Below, piece by piece: positions 1-13,000 of a stretch of DNA of 64,000 nucleotides. This DNA is from Bugulina stolonifera (Eukaryota > Bryozoa > Gymnolaemata > Cheilostomatida > Bugulidae). The position numbers and the translations under genes are program-made. The notes beneath the pieces were generated by a model that did no database searches, was not told where the DNA came from, and saw only the letters and a list, made by a program, of their open reading frames with translations. The stretch spans positions 9,640,391-9,704,390 of the forward strand of contig OW285195.1 of the NCBI GenBank assembly GCA_935421135.1. The letters run 5' to 3'. Every line of letters starts with the position of its first letter. The stretch's first letter is position 1.

Positions 1-3000
1 CTTCCACGTATTTTAAAAATCTGGTCAACTAACACCAAATACTGTCTGTGATTTTATAGTGAGTGCAATTTTACTGAATATTAACCTTTAATAACTTTTC
101 AGTGACGGCACAATGATAACTCGTTGATATTCATAAACTACGTAACCCAACCCCTGATTATTTCCAGTTGCTTGATTGAGTCTACATGTTATTTCCTATT
201 TCTATAACCCTGGATACAATGATTGCTGACAGCATATCTACAGCAACACAGAAGAGTTCGAGTAACTGAAAGCTTCGCTTAGTGAACACCTCTCAGGCTG
301 AGAAAATATTTTTTAGTTAAATATTGCTTTTCTCCATTTCATTGTGTCCGTGTTTGCCCGGCCCACTATTCATTTGGTCAATGAGAGTTTTGAGGAAGAT
401 TTTTAGGAAGCAAAGATACTTGTATGCTAATGCTTCTACTGTGCTACTGTTATGGAGTCAAGTTTGGCATCAGTAGAACATACTACAATGTTGATAAAAA
501 TTTCTCCAAACTTTTAGTGTATCCGGTTACAAGAAGGCATGAAATTATAATGCTAGAAGATCCTAATTATTTAAATGTGCGATACAACATTCATAGATAT
601 GCAGGACACAGAATATAACATACTGCTTTCGCCACATTAAGCTGTCTTCACCACCCTTCCAATACGCTTTTCTAAGAATTGTCAAGTTGCTCAGGTATAT
701 GTGTTTAAACACGCCTCATTGAATCGAATAGAGGCGGTAATGGGATAAATTAATCATTAACATTAAATAGCAGAATTATGGTTGATGGCTTTTATGCCAA
801 CTTAATGCCTCAATATATCAGTATTAGCTATTTAGGAAGTGAGGCTGTTATGTTCTTCAACTACCAAGAATGTTGACAACTTGAGACAGACAGGCAAATT
901 TATAATAATATACTAATTGTAGCGAGAACAGTTCAGAACTAAAACAGAATGGAGAATATGGAAAATTATTCGATTAGGCCTACAAATCAAGGACATTTCT
1001 GTAGGCTGCTTTATTATAATGCTCATTATCTGCTCGCCCATATACATGTACATATATAGCTTAAGGTTTAACTGCTTTTGGTATGCTTACTAAGGCTACA
1101 TAGTTGCATAATGTTGTACTGTTTCTCAGGCAATCTAAAAAACCTTTGATGATGGCTAAAATAATGGGACGCTCATTGTATTTAGCAAAAAAAATTGATA
1201 TTGTTGTCAATCATTGAGAGGGAAATTTGTCAAATATAAATAATGGGTGTTCCTCAAATTGGTGGTACACGTGCTTGTCATAGGCCAATACTGAAGTCAG
1301 CAGCCCTAACCTACCAGATATTATAATGATATTGCTGCAAGGCCAAATTACTGCAGAACAGATAAGCATTATTCGATTTGCTTGGCTACAGGTAACTTCA
1401 GCGCTGTCATATTGTGATTGACAGGTAACTGACAGGTGATTGTAAGGTAGATTGAGCTGTATGTATAATTTTTGAGTAAAACATTTTTTAATTCATGCTG
1501 TTGACATCATTGAGGCTGGCCCGCTTTATCGAGAGACATTTCAATTTATATGCACTGTGAAGCAATAGATAGTGCCCGTAGGAACTAGAGTCAACTAAAA
1601 CATCGGAACTAGAAAACTGCCTTAGAAATGATGACTTCAATTCTTGAAGTATTGAAATATAAAATGAGTGGAGCCCAACAGACCAAGATATTGTATCATG
1701 TGAATGATTCAATAAAAACAAAGTTGTTAAAATTTCCGCTTTATAGAGTATAAAAACATAATAGCCATTAGACAATCGCAAAAAGATGGCACCAGTCAAA
1801 TTTGTCTTTGATCAACATTGGGCCGATCAGACAGTAGTTATATCTTTTTCCTGTTTTCTCAGCATGACATTAACAACTTAAGTGTTTATTATTTCTTAAT
1901 CTGGAGCCAACGATGACATCTCCTAGGTCCAAACAGCAAGATGAGTGAGACAGGAAGTATACCAAAATGCATTGCATAAGTTACTTACACCAAGGTGAAA
2001 ATTGGAAACAAATAAATTCTAATCACATTTATCGTCTTGTACATGTACATGGTACACTATCTATCAAAGCCCTATCTAAAACACTTAGACTTTTTGAGCA
2101 GTCACAGTATTGCATATTATGAAATATTATGCAAATGTTACTAAAAACCTACAGAGTCGGAAATAATAGCATATTTCTGTAAAGTCCCAAACATTGCTTA
2201 CCATAATGTAAGAGATGCAGGCCTATGTAAGGTATTGAATCACAGTTTTGCATATCTCTACTCTATGGTCTAGAGGCAACTTCAGTTGCTACCACACACA
2301 TTCTACAAGGACATGTAAACCAAAACAACTGAAAAAACAATTTAACAACTGGATGTTTGCCTCGTACAACACAGCTGTAAACTTCATAACATATGTGTGA
2401 ACATACTATGTAGTCAGAAGCAAAGAATGTAAACCATTATCAATAGTGTCAGAAACAAAATTCACTTCTGCTTTAATACATACATGTGTATAGTATAATG
2501 ATAATAAAAGTGCAAGAAATGTGCTTTTTTACCCTAATAGGCCCGCTGACGCAATGTTTATCTCACTCTATCATCAAAATTGCATCTCAAAGCAATAACA
2601 ATACACAAAGGGAACCAGATCACCGATAATAATCTATTGATAACCTAAACTTCAAATTCTAATTTATGGTTTCCACATTATTTATATTTCAGCAGAGCTG
2701 TGTAGGTTGGGCCTGTCTTCCACCACAGCTGGCATTCCTACGTTTTCTCCATTTACCGACAATTGGTGCAAGCTTCATACATCATAATAATGGTTGACTC
2801 CTAGCTTCCTTAGTAACCTATTCGAGCACATCAATCACATTGACAAGTTGTCAAGCCATCACAAGTTCAAGTGCGTGTTTGATTGATGGTACGCTGGGAG
2901 GATCGAAACTTGCTCTCAGTCGGCTAGCAACCCATGCTCCACCTTCTGATGGTAAAAGTAGGCGGTGCTTTGCATAATATCGGCACAAGGTAATGAGGAA

Positions 3001-3007
3001 AAATCGG
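1..3007. other. Upstream non-coding region, no gene seen
   Basis: AT-rich sequence with only short open frames on either strand, none with recognisable protein character or matching splice sites. It contains scattered TACATGTA words. It is taken as the flank upstream of the collagen promoter. Confidence 0.6.
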
Positions 3008-3044
3008 TATAAAATGAAGCTACCAGAAAGTGCAAAATCAGTTT
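3008..3044 (+). promoter_or_regulatory. TATA box and initiator of the collagen gene
   Basis: A consensus TATAAAA lies at 3008-3014 and an initiator-like TCAGTTT at 3038-3044. The predicted start A at 3040 is 32 bases from the TATA box, the classical spacing. A short exon and a good donor (GTAAGT at 3072) follow, and the next acceptor is immediately followed by the ATG. That context supports a real core promoter; the exact start site is inferred. Confidence 0.55.
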
Positions 3045-3071
3045 CATCTCACTGCTCAACCAACACACAAA
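3040..3071 (+). other. 5' UTR exon of the collagen gene
   Basis: A 32-base non-coding leader exon is predicted between the initiator and the GTAAGT donor at 3072. The intron runs 3072-3313 and ends in TTTTACAG, directly before the start codon at 3314. No other ATG lies between the predicted start site and the donor. Confidence 0.45.
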
Positions 3072-3313
3072 GTAAGTGCACAGTTTCTGGAAGCCTGTGG
3101 AAACTAAGCAATTATCTAATGTGGACTAAAACAATCATATTTAAAATACTATTATAACTGTATTTATCTAAACAGTATAATAGTAATTAGTTCAATTTGG
3201 AACTTATTCAAGTTGTTTCTTCGATTTTAGGCCTAAATTGAAATTGCTGATTAAACTTAATTATTGTGCTAAGACTGTGTTTTTTATAGTGACAAATATT
3301 ATTTCTTTTACAG

Positions 3314-6300
3314 ATGAAGGGTGAATCAGAGTCGGCCCAGAGTAGCAGGACTAGCCTGTGGTCTATTGGTATCGCAGTATTTGTGTTTGTAACTACATTT
3401 ATCTGCGCAGTTGTCTTCTCTGTATACATTCTCAACAGAATTGATGCAGTCGAGAAAGAGGTGAGGATATTTAATGACCTGTTAGGATTTTAGTAACAAT
3501 TATTATAGAAACCACAGCAACTAAAAGTGCAAAGTTCACATATTGTGTAACAAAAGATAATTTACTTCACTTATGAGAATATGTTTAAAAAGATTAATAT
3601 TTAAAATGCTAGAGCTGCAAATGGCTCATTTCAGTGAGATGTGAATATTTTTCTCAATATGTGAGAGTCAATAAAATAGCATTGATAATACATGTACATG
3701 TATGTGTAATATGTATTATATGCATGTAATAATAATATAAGATGTCAGGATTCTACGCCTGTATGGATAATGAACATGTGCATATCAACGTACCTTTTCT
3801 CTATACATGATTGTAATACCTTCCGTATTATTGTATTACAGATTGTAACAGTAAAAATTGCAAAGGGAATTACTGGATCCGCACTCATCGATGTAAGTCT
3901 GGTATAAATGTTTATTTACATATTATTTTTGGAGTTGCATACTTTTGATGTAAGAAAAGATAATTCCTAACAGCATAATAAACTCCAAGCATTACTTTGT
4001 TGGCGTTATAAATACTGTGCATTGTTTTATAGTCTAACACCAGAGTTAAAAGAAGTGCAGGTGGATGGGGATGCCAAGTAACCTGCCCTGTAGGACCACC
4101 TGGACCTGCAGGACCAAGAGGACCAACTGGCCCTAGCTCTAGCGCTTGGGTTGGAAACCCTGTTCCAGGTGAGTAGGGGATGACAACTTCTATCCATGCA
4201 AACGACCTGTTATTATACATGTAAATATAATCATTATTAGTATCTGTTGAAACTATATCATAAAACATAAGCTGCATAGCTAATAATTCCATGAATAGTT
4301 ACAGCATAACAACTAAATGCATTTTAATTCCATGACAATAGTGGCTTTGTGCTGGCAGGCAAAGCGTGTACATTAGTCCATAAACCACAGTAACATAGCT
4401 ATGACAACACATCAAATCATGGTGGAATATATAATTTATTTTGTTACATGTAAACATTTGCCACCAACTATTGTTATAACAAATTATGTTATTTGGGTGG
4501 GACTGTTAAGGGTGGGGCCTTTTGGTTTTTTTATAATCAAGTTATTTACATATTCTTTGAGGATAATCATCTCTTTTTTACTTATTGGCACGTGAATGAT
4601 CTTTCACCTTTTGCGTTCTTAGGCCCAGTAGGACCTAAAGGAAACACTGGCCCAGTCGGTGCACCAGGTCAACCAGGAGTCAAGGGACCACCAGGACCAC
4701 CAGGTAAAGATGCTATTGGAGCTCCAGGTCAACCAGGAATGAAGGGAGACAGAGGACCTCCAGGAGCTCCAGGATACGGTGGAGTTGGTGCCAAGGGAGA
4801 CCAGGGACCGCGCGGATACCCAGGTATGATATTATTATCTCTACCTGTCGGTTTGACTAAATGATGCAATTATATCAACAATGTTATTGCAGCTGTGATG
4901 TACGATGCTATAATGAGCAGTTGATATATACATGTATAGATTTTATTTAAATTGTATAGTTATAATGGACATAATATATTCCCTTAACCATTTTAGGTGC
5001 CAATGGAATCCCTGGAGCAAAGGGAGACCGAGGAGCACCATCTAAGGTTCCTGGACCAACTGGCCCACAAGGACCAAAGGGAGACCGTGGAATGGTTGGA
5101 GCACCAGGATATGGTGGAGCCAAGGGAGAGCCAGGTAAACCAGGATATGGTGGTGTTGGACCAAAGGGAGATGCTGGAATACCCGGAGTACCAGGACGAG
5201 ATGGTCCCAAGGGAGATAGAGGACCCGCACACTATGGACCAAAGGGTGTACCAGGCAAAGATGGAATCCCAGGATATAACGGAGCCAAAGGAGAGCCAGG
5301 TTATGGTGGCCCAGGACCAAAGGGAGATCGTGGTGCACCAGGATATGCTGGCGCACCAGGTGTTGGTGTTAAGGGAGATGTCGGACCAGCAGGTGCACCA
5401 GGACCAAAGGGAGACAGAGGCGCTTCATACAGAGGCAAGCCAGGACCCCAAGGACCTAAGGGAGATGTTGGATACCCAGGTGGACCTGGCAAACAAGGTG
5501 CACCAGGATACGCAGGACCCAAAGGAGAGCCAGGAGTCAACGGATATGGAGCACCAGGTGCCAAGGGAGATCGTGGACCTCGAGGATATGCTGGTAAGCC
5601 AGGTGTAGGAGTACCAGGAGCTAAGGGAGATAGAGGATACAATGGACTACCAGGTGGCCCAGGAATGAAGGGAGATAGAGGAGCGCCAGGCTATAACAGC
5701 AATGTACCAGGAGGCAAGGGAGACAGAGGCTATCCAGGAGCACCAGGCAAAGTAGGATATCCTGGACCTAAGGGAGAACCAGGAGCAGCAGGTGTTCCAG
5801 GATACGTAAGTCCTTAAACCTTTAACTTCTATGAAGTGAAGTCACATTATGCAATCATTTATTAAGGCAACAGTTAGTTAATACCTTTCAAAGTTAAATT
5901 TCAGTTTTCTAATGCACATTTATATAATATGCAGCTCTTACAAATTTCATGTTTTTAGGGTGCACCAGGCGATAAGGGAGAGCCAGGTAAACCAGGATAC
6001 AGAGGAGCTCCAGGACCAGCTGGAGAACCAGGTGTAGGATACCCAGGTGCCAAGGGAGACAGAGGATATCCAGGTAGAACTGGTCCAGCAGGACCTAAAG
6101 GAAACCCAGGATATGGAAGTCCAGGTAAATACAAGCACTGTAATCATAAGTATGCTGTGAAATTGTTTGTAGTGGTTATAATTGTTACAAATGATAGGTC
6201 TGGATCTTTTACCATAATTGGTATTGTAGGCCCAGTTGGACCACCAGGACCCAAAGGACCACCAGGATATGGCCCTAAGGGAGATGCTGGAATCCCTGGC

Positions 6301-6552
6301 TATGGTAGTCCAGGACCAAAAGGTTAGAAATCCTTGCTGTTTCACAGTTGATACATCACTTTGTACATTTGATAGCTCATCTTTAGAAATTAAGTTCAAT
6401 TGATGCAAGTAGCCTGTGCAAAAGTATATTTCAATTTCTTGGCTTCTAATAACTGACTCATTTATTGTGCAGGACCTCCAGGACCACAAGGCCCACCAGG
6501 ATACCCAGGACCAGCCGGAGAGCCAGGAGCATCCAGCTCATGGGGACACTAA
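3314..6552 (+). CDS. Type II membrane-anchored collagen, short chain
   Basis: Eight coding exons with continuous phases: 3314-3460, 3842-3892, 4033-4168, 4623-4823, 4997-5805, 5959-6124, 6230-6322, 6473-6552; 560 residues. Residues 1-15 are cytoplasmic. A hydrophobic helix spans about 15-40, so the protein should be type II. The stretch that follows contains a furin-type site RVKR at 70-73, just before CQVTC (Cys 80 and 84). The rest is Gly-X-Y rich in GDRG, GEPG and PGY, ending SSSWGH. The triplet register is broken repeatedly, for example by GVG, GKDAIG and GPAHYG. The 809-base exon at 4997 is not built on the 54-base unit of fibrillar collagens. Anchor plus furin site resembles MACIT-type (XIII/XXIII/XXV) and nematode cuticle collagens, so the product is probably membrane-bound and then shed as extracellular matrix. 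No NC1 or other C-terminal globular domain is present. Orthology is unknown. Confidence 0.9.
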
Positions 6553-7064
6553 ACCAATCAAAGAAAAATGAAATTATATACCCAGCTATGCTGTCAAAAT
6601 ACTAAGTACAAAGATCACTCCAGTTCTATGGAAAGAATAATGATTAGCATATATGACAGTACACAGTAGACTGCTATGCTTTGAACAAACCTTCCATTAA
6701 TTCTAATAGCAGACATCATAGTAACATCAGCTGGGTATAGACTTAGTTCTGAGTGAACAAAGTATAAATTTGGGTTAATTTCCACCTCATGCTTGCTATG
6801 TTGACTTGGAACTATGTTTTCTCCCATAGAATTGACAATTGCTCATTTCCCCACAATTCTCTCCAATATTTATTGGCATGGGCTGGTATCTGTTATAGCT
6901 TCTAGCTACAGGGTTGGATTAGTGTAGTTTTACTGGTATGCAGGCTAACATTCCAGTAATCAAACAAATTCATTTTTTACAAATTTTATATTGAATCGTT
7001 ATCCTAGAATTAATTTTTTTATTTCAATTTGTTGACAGTGTTTTGTTTGCAATCAAGGATTTAT

Positions 7065-7070
7065 AATAAA
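7065..7070 (+). terminator. Poly(A) signal of the collagen gene
   Basis: AATAAA about 510 bases after the collagen stop codon, in AT-rich sequence with no intervening gene. It is the first exact hexamer I found downstream of the stop. Confidence 0.45.
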
Positions 7071-10000
7071 AGTATGATAATTAATCTGTTACATTGAAGT
7101 TACTTCATTCTTAACTAATTGACAACAGCCATATTCACATTCACCTTTTTTGAAGAGTATAATAATAAGAAAGCATACATGTGAAATGAGAAACAGAAAT
7201 GAAAGTAGGTCAGAGGGGGATAACTTACCATGATCCTCTCCTTAGTTTATGGCAGTATCTAGGTCAACCAAATGTCATTAGCAATAATACCTTTGTGCAG
7301 TTTACAAGATTTGTCACAATAATACAAAACAAAACCATATATAGGATATACATCACTTTTAATGAAAATTTCATGCGCTAAAATCTGACAAGGTACCATT
7401 GCATATTGTTGGGCCGAATGCAAATCATATACATGTGACTAATCTGACAATCAATAGCATTGTGTATATCTGAAATATTTGAACCTATGTTGATGAAAAT
7501 GCCATGGCAGCTTAACTGCATTATAAACTACCTTTCGGTAAATTGTAATCTTTGTGAAATAGAAAATACATTCATTATTCCAATGATTTACATTTACATG
7601 TATATTAAACATGACAAGAGAAAGCATGCATATATGGCAGCTTAAATATAGTTGACCTTTGGCAGTGCCTGAATTTATGTGCTAATAACCACTTGTTGCA
7701 TTTCTAGAAAACTCATATTGCATCTGCTTATTAAAATAGTATTTTAGTTGGCTCATAATGTACGTGTACATGTATGGATACACCCTCAGATGGTATAGCG
7801 AGAGATGCTGACTTGGCACTTTGCCACATAACATTTCCATAAGTTGTCAACCTTGATGCCAATGACAAACATCTCAAAACTCTCAAACAACTTGTTTCAT
7901 GTGCCCCTCAAGAGTTACACATAATCATCACTGAAATGGGATTAATTTGATGCCCAAGAATGCATCAATGAATAAGGTTGCTGCGTACAATAATATTTCA
8001 ACAATTGTTGTAGTTAATACAACTTAAGTTCATTTCTATCTTTCACTTTATTTTTATTTTACTGCGGCTGCATTTTTGAACTCCATTTTCTAGATTACTA
8101 GTACATAGGTTCATCATTTAAGGTGCCTTCTTGGATTCATGGAGTTGGCAGAAAGCATACAAAGTACATATTACAAAGTGTACTGAACTTTGGAATGGAT
8201 CAGATGCTCCTATTACATATCCTAAGGTTGTTGTACTGCTGTTTCTGATTATGTCATGCCATCCGGTGGACTGTTTGCAAATATGCTATTACTCTAATCC
8301 ACACTTGCAGTATAATAACTACGGTCATCCTTTGTAGATTAAATACATGTAGATTATCAAACTCACTCACCACATGGTGTCTAATCTTTCATTATTGTTA
8401 TCATAATATTTCTGGTGGTAAGTAAATGATGGATAATAACACAGTGACATTAGACAGTTCTTTATATTTATACATGTAGATCTGGAATATATTATTATTA
8501 TTCTTTATTGCTTTAATTCATGTTCCTAAAGATTGTGAAAGTTTACTAGATAAGTAATGAGTTATGGTGTTGGTTTGTATTCGGTCCTTGACACTATAAC
8601 ATAATGTATAATATATGAACGATTTTAGTAGATGAGTCAGTAGGATAATTTTGCACACCTTCAGCTGCCCCACCTACATCATTCATCATACTACATTGCA
8701 GAAGAGTTTATGGCATAAGTAGATTCTCAGCATATGCTAAAAATCATGGGTGTAAGCTGTACGGTGACACATGGATGTGGAAACCAAACTATATCATGTT
8801 AATTATAGTGAGTCCATTGTAGTTGCAGTTTGGCGCACTGTGAATATTTACCATTGTGTATTTATAGTCATCTTTAGTAGAGTATATCTACATAGCTTAT
8901 ACATATAGACCACTATAATAAATGAAGGTAAAAATAACAGTCTTCAAAGCAAGATTAATTTTTAAACTATAGTTCAACGAAATAATAATTGGACAGTGTA
9001 ATTCAAAAAGTTTAAACTGTTGGAAACACCTGCACTCAATCTATGATATACATTGTACTTTTAGCTTGTGTAACCTGCAAGTATTCACAGTTTGTAGCTA
9101 CATGTAGATACAGGCCTAATGGTAATGATACTTGATCATCAATCCTCAAAATTGGGTATATTCACAAAGTGGTGTCTCTTTGATAGTTGTGGTTGACTTC
9201 CAATTTTCAATAGTTTGTAGTTAGCAGCATATTTTTAAATAAAACTAGATACTCTACATCATGCCTGAGTGCATTAATACTTTGCTACAAATAGTATTAG
9301 GATAGATTATTCTTCCATTAATGATTGGTGCATAGAACTATATAATTATACGTATTTGTATATGTGATATGTGTTATGAACCATGATTGTGAGTTCTACT
9401 TAATTGCAGTCTACTTAATTGCAACCAAATACTTCTTTTTCAGGTGTCATTGCCTGATTGCCTGATTTCATAGCAACACTTTCTGTTGACTGTTTCACCG
9501 ATTGCTGCTAGCAGCAATGCCAAAAATTAAGAAGTTGTTCTCTCATGATACCTTGACGCGTTGACAAACTTCGGTGCGAGGGATTACCAAAGCGGAATCA
9601 CGTGATATGATGGGTGGAGTCAATAATAAGGGAAGAACATCCGGATTGTTTTATTTTCAAGAATTTTGGTAATTCTTTTTTCTTCATATATTTATTTCTT
9701 ATCTACAACGTGATTAACAGGATTATTTGGCAATTAAATTGGTTGAATGTGTGATGCTAACACGATAATTATGCTTAGATTGTGCTCTATGGCCCCGTTA
9801 TGAGTTACGACTGCGAATGTTGACTGACCAAAACGTAACAGAATCACTCAAAACAGTAAAGAGTGACTGAATCACTAATTATTTTCTGAGTTAGTAACTC
9901 GGTACTGAATACGAATAAATTAACCTAATTCAGTCTCATTTTAAAAAACTTTTCGAACAAAAATTCTATGATTTTTGCCATTTTCATTCATAATATTCTT

Positions 10001-13000
10001 ATCGAATCAAATGCCATCTCAAAGGTATAGACTAGACGGCTAGCCCTAACTAACTTATTACTTGAAGTTAGTAACTAGTAACTCTCACTTACTTACTAGT
10101 AGACTTTATATTTAATAGTAATGTTGTTGTAATCTATTTAGCAAGTTTTCATATAGTCCGATTTTGTTTTCCATCCCTGTTAAAAGAAATTAAAATCAAT
10201 CTCTCTCTCTCTAAATCGTTAAAATTTATATTTGCTGAACTTTGATTTCATTCTCAAGTTTCATTGGCTGCTGAAAGCATGCAACAACAACTACTAGTTG
10301 CTAGTCAAGGAATGGCATATTCCTGTCATCATTTGAATTTTGATTATTTATGATACAAATTAGCTGCAGTTGAGTTGCATAATTAGGTCCATGCATGTAA
10401 CCTGAATGATATTCTTCTTTAAGGTGTTCCTGTTGCCTGACCCTCCTTTTTACCTAGGTCCTCCACGTGCCTTATTTTGACACAAAACTGATAGCTCTAA
10501 CATGTTTCACTTTAAAGTCTGATCTATTGCAGTATTTAAACATATGTCAACTGTAGGGTAAAACAAGATAAATTGACCAAACAGAATACTGTGATAGGCC
10601 TATTAGCTTAGCGATGTGCTGGAATCCTGTGTTCATACTTTTTCTTGCAAAGTCTCTTCTTCAACTGAAAACAAGAGTTTAGCATTATACATTATTGCTA
10701 TGGTAAATCTATCTCCGATTTAGGCATTTGCAAATTACTAGTAATTCACTTTCCACGGCCAAAATCCCAGAATTAGACCAATGTAATTGGTCTCATGTCG
10801 CTATTGGTGAATGGCCAGTAGGCCTAAAAGTTCTTTTGCTAGCAAACAGGTCAGCATATCTGCAATTCCAGAGGTTTCTCTTCACAACTTCAACTGTTAA
10901 CATTTCATTGTAGACTATAATATAATATATGCAGAGATACTAGCGCAGAAGGTGGTGCAGATCTGACTGAGAGTGTGGTACTGGTTCTGGCTACTATAAC
11001 ATAGGTTGGTATCAGTAGCACTTGCAGTTACCATATTTGGTAGTCTTAGAACAACCTCTCATTCCAGTCCATTAAAATCAATAATATCAACTCTTAAGAC
11101 CTGTGTCTACCTACACACAGTTTTGTGGTTTTCAATCATCATTAGTTATATTTCTATAACTTCTTCAGCAACACATTTGCCTACACCTACACCTAGAATC
11201 CTTGTCTTGGCTTGAGTTCTTATTTTCACATTTCTGGTGCATTGACGTTGTCTCTAATTTCAGTTTTGTGCATTCTACCGGAGTTTTTTACCACTCAGTC
11301 CGACTTGTTCACTAGTAATGAGTCCACGGGTCTTCTTTTCTAGACTATTATATATATGATATAGCCTAGCTCATGGCAGTGTGGTTAGCATTACTGTAGC
11401 CTTGCAGTAGGTAGGGCTCAGGGTAGGTATATCGTTTGGTTTGGTCTGCTCAATGCTATATAGCCTACCCTGTGCTATCACCAATCTCCAGGTTATTCAT
11501 ATAGAATGGTATTAGCTACATATATTGAAGTTTATGAACTTTTGCTCAGTGCCTTGTAAGTAGTCATATTCATAATAACACACAGATACTTCTGGTGAAC
11601 TTTGATTTGTTCTGCTGATACTATTATGTAGAATGCACCTACAATGTACATGTAGGGACTTTTACTAGTTGTTATAATGGAGTTTGATCATTAGCAGACT
11701 TGCGTTATAATGTCCAACTGTATAATATACAGGATAAGGTATCAGTTATCAGGCCAGATTTAGATACCACCCACGTACTGAATACTATATCAATGGTTAG
11801 TATTGGCTAGTTGCTAGTAATAATTGATACAGGGTGAGTAGGTTATACTGTATTACACTACACAATAGTATACCAATCTACCCCCAAAGGTCAACTATGT
11901 CAATTTAGTTGAAAGTGAAGGAATTCAGTAAATATGAATACACTAATAAGTCATTCACTAATGCAAGTACATATACATGTAGTTCTAGTGAATACAAGTA
12001 CATGTAGTTCTAGCAAAATGTTAACTCACTCAGGATGGTTGCTATGGTTATTGTAACTAACATTGCTTTGAAAGATTTTATTTAATTGAGCTGTACAGTA
12101 TAGGAAGCTTAATACTATGTATTTTAGCGTGAGAAAACACTTTTTTTAAAACAATGGACAGATATAACACTCATTGGTCTGTACAATATTGGGATATTGT
12201 ATAATTTGAATGGCATAGTTCAACATAATATACACTTTGCCATCATACATAGACATGCTGCCATTGTGACCATAAATATTATCATCATTTATAAATATAT
12301 GAACTGCACTTTATTTGAATTTTCATTCTAGCACTAAAATTGTTTTATTATTTTAGCATTATCATGTAATGCACTGAACTGGGCTGGAATTACACCCTAA
12401 TAACAGTATTTGCTATCATGTTAGTTTATGTAGCAGTTACACAATATTTTCTAATGAAAATAGTGAATTTCTATGATATGCTGGAATCAGTGCTGTGTAT
12501 TTTGTACTGTACTGAATGCATTACAGCACTGGAATATACAATGTATACAGTTACTGGCTGTTACCTAATAATTAGGGTCTGCTATTATTATGTATACAAA
12601 GTTCATTCACTAATTACTAGAGGGTTGTATTGGTTTTATGTTCACTTCCTTGAAAACTATTATACATTATACTGATTGTATCGAATATTATTACAGTAGT
12701 CTATTACATTGTAGTTAGTAAAGCAAGTGTGGGTTCTTATTAGGCATTTTGATAGGCACAAAGTCAACAATAACAGAGAGTAAGTACTTCCACCCTTATT
12801 TCTTTGAACTTGGTTTCTGTGAGTCACTGTGGTTATATTTCACCTGTAGACAGGTAACCACTCCTATATGCTGTCTATAACTTCAGAGAAATATCTACCA
12901 GAAAGGAGAAAGTGAGTAGTTAGTCACTGACTTCTATCGAGCTATTTATATCCACTTAGCATTGTAGCTTAGATTCTATCAACATTTAAGGATGTTTACT

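Noticed and set aside
424..618. 64-codon plus-strand frame at the left edge
   Set aside because: Short, starts in AT-rich sequence without promoter or splice support and resembles no family.
4947..5642. Several Pro/Ser/Trp-rich minus-strand frames across the collagen exon
   Set aside because: They are antisense shadows of Gly-X-Y codons (GGA-CCA complements) and lack splice sites.
12418..12675. 85-codon plus-strand frame
   Set aside because: Composition follows AT-rich background (Tyr, Leu, Ile, Val) with no motif or splice context.
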